Shown: in pieces, positions 1-8,135 of the stretch
Layout of the letters: every line of letters starts with the position of its first letter
How positions within the stretch are numbered: position 1 is the stretch's first letter
Source: Levilactobacillus zymae DSM 19395
GTDB lineage: Bacteria > Bacillota > Bacilli > Lactobacillales > Lactobacillaceae
Assembly: GCF_001434115.1 (NCBI RefSeq)
Contig: NZ_AZDW01000051.1
Span: 1 to 64,000, forward strand
DNA length: 64,000 bases
Reading direction: 5' to 3'
The notes under the pieces: generated by a model
Databases searched by the model: none
Told to the model about the DNA's origin: nothing
Seen by the model: only the letters and a program-made list of their open reading frames with translations
Position numbers and translations under genes: made by a program

Positions 1-49
1 TTCTTATCATGAATCGTTGATTTAACAACATTTCCATTGACAAGACGTA

Positions 50-94
50 GAAAAAGCGCCAGTTCCCAAGCTTGTGGGAACTGACGCTTTTAAG
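50..94. terminator. Bidirectional hairpin terminator
   Basis: A long near-perfect hairpin (arms around AGCGCCAGTTCCCA and its complement) has an A run on the left and a T run on the right, so it can end transcription in both directions. It lies directly downstream of the minus-strand mnmM-like gene. Bases 1-49 hold nothing else that I recognise. Confidence 0.85.
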
Positions 95-107
95 GTTCTA
101 AGAGAAG

Positions 108-674
108 TCACCGGCGTTCGATGGCTAACAGATACGGTGGCTGGTGAATCTGGTTGATGAAGCCGTATTGGAGCACCTGGTAGTCGTGCTGGGGCAACGT
201 CGTACAGAATTGGTGAACGGCCGTCGCTTCCGCGGCCCCGCCGGGATGACCCGAGTAGACCATCAGGAGTAGGCGGCCGCCCCGGGTGAGGTGCGGGAGA
301 AGCGCCCGGACGGCCGTTAACGTGGTGGTCGCCCGTGTGATCCGCGTTTTATCGCCGCCGGGGAGGTAACCCAGGTTAAAGATGGCCCCCGCAATCTGGG
401 TCGTGGGGGTGAGGTAGTCGGCAACGTGTTCGTGCCCGGTCAGGTGCAGGTCAACGCGGTCGGCGGCCCCGGTTAAGACCAGTTGCGTTTGGGTCCGTTG
501 CAGGGCGGCCGCTTGAACGTCGAAACCGATGACGTGCCCGGTCGGCCCCACCAGTTGGGCCAAAAAGACCGTATCGTGACCGTTACCGACCGTGGCGTCC
601 ACCACGGTCGCGCCCGCGTACACGCAGTCGGCCAGCAGGGTGTGGCTATAGGTCAAGGCATTCGGGAGATTCAT
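108..674 (-). CDS. mnmM: Class I SAM methyltransferase, YtqB/MnmM family
   Basis: This 188-residue protein is a single Rossmann-fold methyltransferase of the YtqB family. In Bacillus and Staphylococcus, YtqB is MnmM, which adds the last methyl group of mnm5s2U at tRNA position 34. The SAM-binding motif I is visible as DATVGNGHDT near residues 26-35, followed by an acidic motif II (GFDVQ) and the family signature NLGYLPGGDK near residue 100. The start ATG overlaps the stop of the upstream phosphatase gene (TAATG) and is preceded by AAGGAAG, so the two are co-transcribed. The family is clear; the exact tRNA role is inferred from homologues. Confidence 0.88.
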   Translation of the reverse strand: MNLPNALTYSHTLLADCVYAGATVVDATVGNGHDTVFLAQLVGPTGHVIGFDVQAAALQRTQTQLVLTGAADRVDLHLTGHEHVADYLTPTTQIAGAIFNLGYLPGGDKTRITRATTTLTAVRALLPHLTRGGRLLLMVYSGHPGGAAEATAVHQFCTTLPQHDYQVLQYGFINQIHQPPYLLAIERR

Positions 675-1312
675 TATAAGTCGCTTCCTTTACGGGTCAA
701 CGCCCACTGGGTCAGCGTCAGGCAGAAAAAGCCCAGCAGCCAGCCGCCCAAGACATCGGTGGGGTAGTGGACCCCCACGAAGACCCGGGAGACCCCGATG
801 GCTAGGATCCAGAAACTGGCCAGGCCGATGATCACCGTTTTCCAAACGGGGTGGTTGGCCAGGTAGTAGGCGGTCAGCACGATCACGGCGCCCCACAGGA
901 GCATGGCGGTGATGGAATGGCCGCTGGGAAAGCTGTAGGAACTAGCGGCGACCAAGCGGTGAACGGTCGGCCGTGGTCGCTGGACCAGGTTCTTGATCAC
1001 GGTGTTGCCCAAACCGGCCCAACCGGCCACGTTGATCAGGATCATCAACGCGGCGCGAAACCGACGGGCGATGACTAAGACCGCTAGGAGAAGGAGGGTG
1101 ATCCAGACTACGCAACGGGGATTGCCCGCCGTGGTGATGGCGATCATCCCCTGGGTGACGCTCGCGGAGACGGGGCGGCGAATCAGGTGAATCAGGCTAG
1201 TATCGATAGTCGAAATCCAGGCCTGGTGGGTCGTGATCCCCCAGAGATCAAGGAGAAAAAGTAAGCCGGCACCCCAGGTCAGGGTCCAGCGCCAACGGGA
1301 AATTTTGGGCAC
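674..1312 (-). CDS. PAP2 family membrane phosphatase
   Basis: This 212-residue polytopic membrane protein belongs to the type 2 phosphatidic acid phosphatase family (lipid phosphate or undecaprenyl-diphosphate phosphatases). All three catalytic motifs are present: K-x6-RP at residues 107-115, PSGH at 129-132 (acid/base His), and SR-x5-H-x3-D at 175-186 (nucleophile His). About six hydrophobic segments are seen. The chosen start is GTG with an AAAGGA site about ten bases upstream. The next gene overlaps its stop by one base. The substrate cannot be told from sequence; recycling of undecaprenyl diphosphate is a reasonable guess. Confidence 0.85.
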   Translation of the reverse strand: MPKISRWRWTLTWGAGLLFLLDLWGITTHQAWISTIDTSLIHLIRRPVSASVTQGMIAITTAGNPRCVVWITLLLLAVLVIARRFRAALMILINVAGWAGLGNTVIKNLVQRPRPTVHRLVAASSYSFPSGHSITAMLLWGAVIVLTAYYLANHPVWKTVIIGLASFWILAIGVSRVFVGVHYPTDVLGGWLLGFFCLTLTQWALTRKGSDL

Positions 1313-1400
1313 AAGTCATCGGTCCTTTAGCATAAATTTGATGAGTCAAGTATAGCATAATCGGTTAGGGGAATTTGCCGGGAAAACTCCCGGTGGCGCC

Positions 1401-1429
1401 TTGCTTTTCCCTAGGGGGTTTGCTAAGAT
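1401..1429 (+). promoter_or_regulatory. Promoter of the T-box-leuS unit
   Basis: TTGCTT at 1401-1406 and TAAGAT at 1424-1429 are separated by 17 bases, and a TGC extended -10 element directly precedes the -10 box. The start of transcription would fall just before the T-box leader. Confidence 0.65.
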
Positions 1430-1439
1430 TAGGACAATT

Positions 1440-1678
1440 ACCACGTAACACTCAACGTTGACGAGAAGTAGTAGCATTTTTCAGGCCTTTAGAGAGCGGA
1501 TGGCGCTGCAAATCCGTGACCTGAATCCGCGAACTTATCTCCGAGTGATTCTGCCGCAAGGTGGGCGTCTGGCGCCGTTATCCGCCACTGAGTCCCAGAC
1601 ATTGGGAAAACGTAGGTGGTACCGCGCTCAAACGCCCTACAGAAATTGGCCAATTGGCGATTTCTGGGGGCTTTTTTT
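1440..1678 (+). promoter_or_regulatory. T-box riboswitch, leucine-specific, upstream of leuS
   Basis: The universal T-box sequence AGGTGGTACCGCG is at 1614-1626. It is followed by a strong terminator hairpin (1633-1671) ending in seven T. In stem I the specifier loop reads GAA-CTT-A with the codon CTT at 1534-1536, a leucine codon, which fits the downstream leuS gene. Uncharged tRNA-Leu would stabilise the antiterminator and allow leuS transcription. The specifier assignment comes from the GAAnnnA pattern; I did not compute a fold. Confidence 0.92.
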
Positions 1679-1714
1679 GACACAACGTGGACTTAGAGGA
1701 AAGGAAGATTCATT

Positions 1715-4150
1715 TTGGCATACAAACACCAAATTATTGAACGCAAGTGGCAACATTACTGGCGGGTCAACGAAACCTTCAAGGCTTCGGACAGCACGAC
1801 TAAGCCCAAGTATTACGTCTTAGACATGTTCCCTTACCCATCCGGGCAGGGACTGCACGTGGGGCATCCCGAAGGGTACACGGCGACCGACATCATGGCC
1901 CGTTACAAGCGGATGCAAGGCTTTAACGTCTTACACCCCATGGGTTGGGACGCGTTCGGTTTACCGGCCGAACAATACGCGTTAAAGACGGGGCACAACC
2001 CCAAGGACTTTACCGCGCACAACATCAAGAACTTCAAACGCCAGATTCGCTCGTTAGGCTTCTCCTACGACTGGAGTCGCGAAGTCAACACCACCGACGA
2101 ATCCTACTACAAATGGACGCAATGGATTTTTGAACAACTCTATAAGAAGGGCTTAGCCTACGAAGACAAGATCATGGTCAACTGGGCGCCCGACTTCATG
2201 GGTGGGACCGTCGTGGCCAACGAAGAAGTCGTCGACGGCAAGACCGAACGGGGCGGTTACCCCGTTTACCGCGTGCCAATGCGCCAATGGGTCTTACGGA
2301 TCACGGCCTACGCCGATCGCTTGTTGACCGACCTAGACGACCTGGATTGGCCTGAAAGCATCAAGGAACAACAACGTCACTGGATCGGCCGTTCCGAAGG
2401 GGCCAGCATCTTCTTTAAGATCGCCGACCACGCCGATAAGCAGATCGAAGTTTACTCGACGCGGCCCGACACGTTGTTTGGGGCGACCTACATGGTCTTA
2501 GCACCGGAACACAAGCTGGTCGATGAGATCACCACGCCGGAGCAACACGACGCCGTACAAGCCTACAAGGAAGCCATCGAAAGCAAGTCTGACTTGGAAC
2601 GGACCGACCTGAACAAGGATAAGTCCGGGGTCTTCACCGGGGCCTACGGAATCAACCCAATCAACGGCAAGAAGTTACCGATCTGGATCGGTGATTACGT
2701 CTTAGCGTCCTACGGGACCGGGGCCATCATGGCCGTTCCCGCCCACGACGAACGGGACAACGACTTCGCCAAGAAGTTCAAGTTGCCAATCATCCAAGTC
2801 ATTGCGCCTGCAGACGGTAGTGACGTGGACGTGCAAACGGCGGCCTACACGGGCGACGGGAAGCACATCAACTCCGACTTCTTAGACGGGATGGACAAGG
2901 CCGAAGCCATGACCGCGGCCACCGACTGGTTGGAAGCCCACGATGCGGGTCACAAGCAGGTCAACTTCCGGCTACGGGACTGGATCTTCTCGCGGCAACG
3001 TTACTGGGGCGAACCGATTCCCGTTATCCACTGGGAAGACGGCGAAACCACGTTGGTTCCGGAAGACGAATTGCCATTACGTTTGCCGGCTGCTAAGCAA
3101 CTCGAACCTTCGGGAACGGGTGAAAGCCCACTGGCGAACCTGGATGACTGGGTCAACGTCGTGGATAAGAACGGTCGTAAGGGGAAACGTGAAACCAACA
3201 CCATGCCACAATGGGCTGGGAGTTCGTGGTACTTCTTACGTTACGTTGATCCACACAACGACAAGATGATTGCCGATCCGGACAAACTGAAGTACTGGAT
3301 GCCCGTCGACCTCTACATTGGGGGCGCCGAACACGCCGTCTTGCATTTACTGTACGCGCGGTTCTGGCACAAGTTCTTGTACGACCTGGGTGTTGTGCCG
3401 ACCAAGGAACCGTTCCAGAAGTTAGTCAACCAGGGGATGATCCTGGGGACCAACCACGAAAAGATGTCCAAGTCCAAGGGGAACGTGATCAACCCCGACG
3501 AGATTGTGGAACAACACGGGGCCGATACCTTACGGCTGTACGAAATGTTCATGGGACCGTTGGAGGCTTCCAAGCCGTGGAGCACGGAAGGTATCAACGG
3601 GTCCCGGCGGTGGTTGGACCGCGTTTGGCGCTTGTTGATCGATGACAATAACCACTTGCGGGATCGCGTCACCATGATCAACGACAACCAGCTGGACAAG
3701 ATCTACAACCAAACGGTGAAGACCGTGACCGAAGACATCGAAGCCATGCGCTTCAACGTGGCCATCTCACAATTGATGGTCTTCGTCAACGAAGCCTACA
3801 AGGTGGACAGTCTGCCATTGATCTACATGGAAGGCTTCGTCAAGTTGATCTCGCCGATCGTCCCGCATATCGCCGAAGAGTTGTGGTCACTGATGGGCCA
3901 CGACGACACGATTGCCTACGCCAAGTGGCCAACCTATGACCCGAAGCAATTGGTCGAAGACGTCGTCGAGATGGTGGTTCAGGTCAACGGTAAGGTCCGC
4001 GCGCACTTGAAGGTCGCTAAGGACGCCGACAAGGACAGCATCGAACAAGCCGCCTTAGCGGACGACACGGTCAAGACCCACGTGGATGGCAAGACCATCC
4101 GCAAGGTCATCGTGGTGCCCGGTAAGTTGGTCAACATCGTCGCTAACTAA
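1715..4150 (+). CDS. leuS: Leucyl-tRNA synthetase
   Basis: This cytoplasmic class I synthetase of 811 residues charges tRNA-Leu. The HIGH-type motif is HVGH at residues 48-51 and the KMSKS loop is near residues 583-587. The CP1 editing domain lies between them, and a C-terminal anticodon-binding domain ends with [10 protein letters not shown]. Length is normal for the family. The start is a TTG preceded by AAAGGAAG, about eight bases upstream. It is controlled by the T-box leader in front of it. The stop codon lies inside the left end of a structured repeat that begins right at the 3' end of the gene. Confidence 0.97.
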   Translation: MAYKHQIIERKWQHYWRVNETFKASDSTTKPKYYVLDMFPYPSGQGLHVGHPEGYTATDIMARYKRMQGFNVLHPMGWDAFGLPAEQYALKTGHNPKDFTAHNIKNFKRQIRSLGFSYDWSREVNTTDESYYKWTQWIFEQLYKKGLAYEDKIMVNWAPDFMGGTVVANEEVVDGKTERGGYPVYRVPMRQWVLRITAYADRLLTDLDDLDWPESIKEQQRHWIGRSEGASIFFKIADHADKQIEVYSTRPDTLFGATYMVLAPEHKLVDEITTPEQHDAVQAYKEAIESKSDLERTDLNKDKSGVFTGAYGINPINGKKLPIWIGDYVLASYGTGAIMAVPAHDERDNDFAKKFKLPIIQVIAPADGSDVDVQTAAYTGDGKHINSDFLDGMDKAEAMTAATDWLEAHDAGHKQVNFRLRDWIFSRQRYWGEPIPVIHWEDGETTLVPEDELPLRLPAAKQLEPSGTGESPLANLDDWVNVVDKNGRKGKRETNTMPQWAGSSWYFLRYVDPHNDKMIADPDKLKYWMPVDLYIGGAEHAVLHLLYARFWHKFLYDLGVVPTKEPFQKLVNQGMILGTNHEKMSKSKGNVINPDEIVEQHGADTLRLYEMFMGPLEASKPWSTEGINGSRRWLDRVWRLLIDDNNHLRDRVTMINDNQLDKIYNQTVKTVTEDIEAMRFNVAISQLMVFVNEAYKVDSLPLIYMEGFVKLISPIVPHIAEELWSLMGHDDTIAYAKWPTYDPKQLVEDVVEMVVQVNGKVRAHLKVAKDADKDSIEQAALADDTVKTHVDGKTIRKVIVVPGKLVNIVAN

Positions 4151-4394
4151 AAACTAATTTAGAGGATTCAGCGCTTCCGGACCAATCAGCAATGGGCTGG
4201 AACGGGGTGGGCACGACTTCAAGCCCGTAAATCAGGTCTTGAAGGCCGACCTTTGTCTAAGCCGACTGAAAAACGTCGACTAAGACAAACGACACCCCTG
4301 AGCCCATTGCTGATTGGTCCTCCAGCTCACATTGGGTTTATTAAACGACAGTGAATGATTATGTTGTCTAATGATTGCGTTTTAAGCCTGATGC
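4142..4394 (+). repeat. Structured intergenic repeat, copy 1
   Basis: This is one of three long copies of the same element. Its core closing stem pairs 4179-4198 with 4301-4320 with no mismatch over 20 bp. Inside are GGGGTG/CACCCC, a hairpin with CTTCAAG/CTTGAAG arms, and a second long hairpin (TTTGTCT... pairing with ...AGACAAA, about 4253-4287). The outer ends match the other copies only weakly: the left end overlaps the leuS stop codon and the right end (TTTTAAGCCTG) is a decayed form of the terminal repeat. See the findings for covariation. Confidence 0.8.
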
Positions 4395-4400
4395 CAAATA

Positions 4401-4446
4401 AAATCCCACGATTACCGAAGGACGCTCCGGTAATCGTGGGATTTTT
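4401..4446. terminator. Strong hairpin terminator, usable in both directions
   Basis: A perfect 16-bp stem (AATCCCACGATTACCG and its complement) with a ten-base loop is followed by T5 on the plus strand and by a looser T-rich tract on the minus strand. It sits four bases past the stop of the 41-codon minus-strand gene and downstream of leuS plus repeat copy 1, so it probably ends both units. Confidence 0.85.
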
Positions 4447-4450
4447 GACG

Positions 4451-4576
4451 TTATTTGGTAGCTGGCTTGGGTGTTGGTCGGTTGGGGCCAAAGAAAGTGG
4501 TTAGTTGTTTGGCCTGGGCCCGTTGTGTCGAATTAAACGGCAAGTCGCGGGTCGGAATCGTGGTGGGTTTACTCAT
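4451..4576 (-). CDS. Small protein of unknown function (41 residues)
   Basis: The reading frame starts at an ATG with an excellent AAGGGAGG site five bases upstream and ends right before a strong terminator, which is the layout of a real small gene. The product begins MSKPTTIPTRDLPF and is rich in Thr, Pro, Gln and Lys with a short hydrophobic patch (LTTFFG). It has no signal peptide, membrane segment or cysteine. I do not recognise a family. It is flanked on both sides by copies of the structured repeat. Support is structural (ribosome site, terminator, coding-like composition) and not homology. Confidence 0.6.
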   Translation of the reverse strand: MSKPTTIPTRDLPFNSTQRAQAKQLTTFFGPNRPTPKPATK

Positions 4577-4619
4577 CGTCAGGACCTCCCTTAATCAAAA
4601 CTTCAATAATTGCTGATTA

Positions 4620-4894
4620 GAGCCTGTCTTAAAAGACTAATTTAGAGGATTCAGCGCCTCCGGGCCAGTCAGAAACGGGCTGGAACGGAGTGGGCACGGC
4701 TTCAAGCCCATAAATCAGGTCTTGAAGACCGGCCTTTGTCTAGGCTGGCAGGAGACGCCAGCCAACACAAATTTCACTCCTGAGCCCATTTCTGACTGGC
4801 CCTCCAGCTTACACGAGTTACAACAACAATTAAACTTCAACAAAGGGTACATAGATGACCATTTAAATCGTTGATTGATTTCTAAGACAGACCC
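4620..4894 (+). repeat. Structured intergenic repeat, copy 2
   Basis: Second long copy. The left end GAGCCTGTCTTAAAA and the right end (complement GGGTCTGTCTTAGAA) form terminal inverted repeats. The closing stem pairs 4662-4681 with 4783-4802. The arm sequence differs from copy 1 at several positions, but both arms change together. The secondary pair is GGAGTG/CACTCC instead of GGGGTG/CACCCC, again compensated. The second hairpin uses GGCTGGC/GCCAGCC. It lies between the 41-codon gene and the flavodoxin-fold gene. Confidence 0.85.
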
Positions 4895-4961
4895 CAGTAT
4901 AGCCTATCGGGGAGAAGACGGCCAGTGATTGGCCCGCCCACTGAATCAGGACATCCCAAGC

Positions 4962-5732
4962 CTAACGCCGCCGGTGCCGCACGAAGGTAAAGAAGTGCAA
5001 CAAACCCGCCAGTAAGACGTAGAAGATCACGACGAAGCTGGCATAGGTCAGCCAGAATTTGCCGGGCGTAAAGACGCCGAACCACCAGGCCTGTAAGCCC
5101 ATGGTGACCAGAGCCATGGCGGCAATCATGACGAAAAGCAGTAGGTAACGTTTCAAGGTATTATCATCCTTTCGCGGTCGGTGAGCGATCTTGTGGCCCC
5201 AGCGGGTACATTCGGCGAGTTTTGCCGGTCGGGGAGTCTCCGTGCCCCAGGTGCCGGTGCCGACGAACTCGCCCACCTTGATCAGTCCGGCGCCGGTCAG
5301 GACCCGGTCGATGGTGACGAAGGTCTGGTCGGTGATGCCGGTGAAGAAGTTGTCCAGGGAACCGATAAAACAAGTGGTCATGCTGAGATAGTGTTTGTTT
5401 TTGTAGTTGCCCGGTAAGGTGTCACCCACCGAGTTCATCTTCACTAACCGAAACCGCATACAATCGAAAAATTGTTTCATCACGCCCGGCAACCCACCCC
5501 AGTAAGTCGGGGCACAGATAATCCAAAAATCGCTGGCCGCTAGTTTGGCTTCCAGCGTATCTAGGGCCGGACACGTTTTTTCGGGTGTGTCCGGGTAAAT
5601 CTCGTAGTCGCGTAAAAAGACCGTTTCCACCTGCGCGTCGGCGGGTAAAGCGGTCAGGACGGCTTGCAGGTAGCCGGCCGTGATGCCCGTTTGCTCGTGA
5701 CTGCCTAGTAAGGCTAGATAACGCAAGGTCAT
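4962..5732 (-). CDS. Flavodoxin-fold NAD(P)H oxidoreductase with two C-terminal membrane segments
   Basis: The protein is about 256 residues. Residues 1-175 look like an NADPH-dependent FMN reductase/flavodoxin-like domain, with a first strand YLALLGS followed by a flavin-phosphate loop, then the WIICAPTYWGGLPGVMKQFFD segment typical of this fold. After a charged linker (RPRKDDNTLKR) come two hydrophobic helices, so the domain would be tethered to the inner face of the membrane. The start is uncertain: the ATG at 5732 has only a G6 run immediately before it. A possible promoter is TTGCTT and TAGACT (5787-5758, minus strand). The substrate is unknown. Confidence 0.75.
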   Translation of the reverse strand: MTLRYLALLGSHEQTGITAGYLQAVLTALPADAQVETVFLRDYEIYPDTPEKTCPALDTLEAKLAASDFWIICAPTYWGGLPGVMKQFFDCMRFRLVKMNSVGDTLPGNYKNKHYLSMTTCFIGSLDNFFTGITDQTFVTIDRVLTGAGLIKVGEFVGTGTWGTETPRPAKLAECTRWGHKIAHRPRKDDNTLKRYLLLFVMIAAMALVTMGLQAWWFGVFTPGKFWLTYASFVVIFYVLLAGLLHFFTFVRHRRR

Positions 5733-5843
5733 CCCCCCATTCGTTAAGACTGCGACTAGTCTACTACAAAAACCAGTTGAGAAGCAATTAGGGAACCCCC
5801 GCAAAGCCAATGTTATCAGGCGATTAGCGAATCTGACGGGACT

Positions 5844-5873
5844 AAAAAAGGACCAGGTCGCCCCGGTCCAAAC
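5844..5873 (-). terminator. Hairpin terminator of the 107-residue gene
   Basis: GGACC...GGTCC arms around a GC-rich loop, followed by T6 on the minus strand, directly after the stop at 5883. Confidence 0.8.
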
Positions 5874-5882
5874 TCAACTTCT

Positions 5883-6206
5883 TTATTGAAACAGTTCCGT
5901 GATGATGGCAAAGAATCGGTGCCGAACCACGTCATCTTCACCAGCCTTGGAGAACTGGTAATTCAGCAAGTGACGGTCAAATTCACGGAAGAACACGTTG
6001 GCCATCTTGTGGTAATCACTATCACTGGTCTGGTCGATCCGCTTAAAGCTCCGCCAAGTTGCGTAGAGCAACTGTTCGTCAGGGATGTCCTTTAGTTCCG
6101 GGAATCCATGGCGAATTCGCTTGGTCATCTGAATGACTTCTTGTGCACGCTCCGGGGACATTTGCATCTTCGGGGTAGCAGTTGCTCCAGATACTGTTTG
6201 TGCCAT
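5883..6206 (-). CDS. Conserved-looking small protein of unknown function
   Basis: This 107-residue soluble protein has an excellent AAGGAGG site seven bases before its ATG and its own terminator. The first 20 residues are Ala/Thr/Gln/Met-rich and likely disordered. The rest is mixed helical (residues 22-107, with QEVIQMTKRIRHGFPELKDIP and a C-terminal RHRFFAIITELFQ). There are no cysteines, signal peptide or membrane segment. I do not recognise a named family. Codon use is like its neighbours, so it is a resident gene. Confidence 0.75.
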   Translation of the reverse strand: MAQTVSGATATPKMQMSPERAQEVIQMTKRIRHGFPELKDIPDEQLLYATWRSFKRIDQTSDSDYHKMANVFFREFDRHLLNYQFSKAGEDDVVRHRFFAIITELFQ

Positions 6207-6371
6207 ACTGGTCTGCCTCCTTAAAAAACGCTCAGTGTGTCTAATAACTGACTTCCTATACTCTAGAATACCACTGTTGACGCGATTCGGTAAATTGGAG
6301 GTCGCCGGGCAACCAACTTTTCTCGCCGGATTTACTTAAGGGTTACAGAAAACTTAACCGGAAGCTGAGGC

Positions 6372-6397
6372 TTGCAAGTCACCGACTATGGTATAAT
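6372..6397 (+). promoter_or_regulatory. Promoter of the flippase-RsuA-like operon
   Basis: TATAAT at 6392-6397 is preceded by a TGG extended -10 element. TTGCAA at 6372-6377 is only 14 bases upstream, so the -35 contact may be weak and the extended -10 may carry the promoter. Confidence 0.6.
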
Positions 6398-6409
6398 ATT
6401 GGTTTGATT

Positions 6410-6437
6410 ACCTCGCCTTTCATGGGGAAGGTGGGGT
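6410..6437 (+). promoter_or_regulatory. Leader hairpin before the flippase gene
   Basis: ACCTCGCCTT at 6410-6419 can pair with AAGGTGGGGT at 6428-6437 over ten base pairs (with G-U pairs) around an eight-base loop. There is no T run after it, so it is not a classical terminator. It lies in the 5' leader between the promoter and the start codon. Confidence 0.4.
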
Positions 6438-6479
6438 CATTAAACTTCGAATTTTAACCAAGTGAAAGTAGGGTGTCAA

Positions 6480-8123
6480 ATGGCGGCAAAGTCTGATAAT
6501 CCGGGCAACCAGAGTGTCGATGCACAGGAGCAAATGGTGGCGGGATCGGCGTGGATGACGGCAGGAAGTATTTTTTCGCGAATTTTAGGTGCGGTCTACA
6601 TTATTCCCTGGAGTATTTGGTTTGGCACCTTTTTCTTACAAGGTAACGCCCTCTACGGCAAAGGGTATAACATTTACAGTTTCTTCTTAATTGCGGCGAT
6701 TGCGGGGGTGCCCTCGGCGATTGCCAAGCAGGTCGCGCACTATAACGCCTTAAACGAGTACGGCATCAGTGTGCGCTTGTACCAACGGGGCCTGGTGATC
6801 GCCATCGGGACCGGGGTGGCGATTGCGGCGTTGATGTTCTTTGGGGCCTCCCTGTTTACCGGGGGCGATCAAAATCTGGTGCCGGTCCTACACTCGTTGG
6901 CCTGGGCGATTCTGATCATCCCCACGATGAGCCTGACGCGGGGGTATTTCCAAGGGTTCCAGCAAATGGCGCCCTCGGCCATCTCCCAGTTCGTCGAGCA
7001 ACTGGCCCGGGTGATCTACATGCTGGTGACGGCCTTCCTAATCATGCGCGTCCTCAAGGGCAACTGGGTCACGGCCGTGTCCCAATCGACCTTAGCCGCG
7101 GCGGTCGGGGCCTTATGTGGGTTATTGATTTTGGGCGTGTACTACTGGCGGCGGCGCGGGCATTTCCGGTCGTTGGTCCAACACAGTAATAACCAATTAG
7201 TCGTGCCGGCTAACCAGTTATACCGGGAAATCGTGACCCAGGCCGTGCCGTTCATCGTGCTGGGAGCCGGGATCACCATCTTCCAATTGATCGACCAATA
7301 CACCTTTGCGCCCATCATGCACGCGGCGGGGCACTACACGGACGCCTATCTGAACGACTTATTTGCGCTGTTCGGGGTGAACGCCAACAAGATCATCATG
7401 ATCACGATTTCGTTGTCCTCGGCGCTGGCCATCACGGTGGTGCCGTTGCTCTCCGAAGCCTATACGCGGGGGAACAAGCGGGAGATCTCGAGTCAACTGA
7501 CCAACGCGTTTTTGATGTTTGAATTCGTGATGATTCCCAGTGCCTTGGGGATGTCGGCGGTCGCGCGGCCGTTAAACATCGTCTTTTACGGCCACGCCCA
7601 GGAAGCCTTGGGAGCGTCGATCTTGGCGTTCTCATCGTACCTGTCCATCATTTTGGGCCTGTACACGGTGGTGTCGGCTCTGATGCAGGGAATTTCGCAA
7701 AACAAACGGGCGGTGAAGTATTTCTTGGTCGGAACCGTCGTGAAGTTCGTGGTGCAATGGCCGCTGGTCTACTTCCTCGGCACGTTTGGCCCGCTAGTGG
7801 CGACCGGCATCGGCTTTTTGGTGACCTGTTATCTGATCATCCATTCCCTCAATTATCAATTTGGGATTAACTACGCCACGATCGCTAAGCGCACCAACGG
7901 CATCTTACTGTCCTCGATCATCACCTTTGGTCTGGCCAGAGCCGTAGTCTGGGCCGGCACCTGGTTACTGGGGGACAACCGGATTATGAGTTTTGTGGTG
8001 GTCGCTCTCGCCGCTCTTGTGGGCGGGTATTTCTACGTGTACACCATGCTGCACAGCCGGTTGGCCGACGACATCATGGGACCACGGGTGGCGGGCTTAC
8101 GCCGTCGTTTGCACATTCGTTAG
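6480..8123 (+). CDS. MurJ/YtgP-type polysaccharide or lipid II flippase (MVF/MOP family)
   Basis: This 547-residue protein has about 14 hydrophobic segments and belongs to the MOP exporter superfamily. It resembles YtgP (MurJ/Amj-type lipid II flippase) of Gram-positives. The N-terminal signature VAGSAWMTAGSIFSRILGAVYIIPW and the conserved Arg in GYFQGFQQM of the central cavity region are seen. The start chosen is ATG 6480 with AAGTAGGG nine bases upstream; a GTG at 6462 is an alternative. It is followed 12 bases later by a degenerate rsuA homologue, the same order as ytgP-ytzG in Bacillus. Likely role: flipping of lipid-linked cell wall precursors. Confidence 0.88.
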   Translation: MAAKSDNPGNQSVDAQEQMVAGSAWMTAGSIFSRILGAVYIIPWSIWFGTFFLQGNALYGKGYNIYSFFLIAAIAGVPSAIAKQVAHYNALNEYGISVRLYQRGLVIAIGTGVAIAALMFFGASLFTGGDQNLVPVLHSLAWAILIIPTMSLTRGYFQGFQQMAPSAISQFVEQLARVIYMLVTAFLIMRVLKGNWVTAVSQSTLAAAVGALCGLLILGVYYWRRRGHFRSLVQHSNNQLVVPANQLYREIVTQAVPFIVLGAGITIFQLIDQYTFAPIMHAAGHYTDAYLNDLFALFGVNANKIIMITISLSSALAITVVPLLSEAYTRGNKREISSQLTNAFLMFEFVMIPSALGMSAVARPLNIVFYGHAQEALGASILAFSSYLSIILGLYTVVSALMQGISQNKRAVKYFLVGTVVKFVVQWPLVYFLGTFGPLVATGIGFLVTCYLIIHSLNYQFGINYATIAKRTNGILLSSIITFGLARAVVWAGTWLLGDNRIMSFVVVALAALVGGYFYVYTMLHSRLADDIMGPRVAGLRRRLHIR

Positions 8124-8135
8124 GAGGAAATCGGG

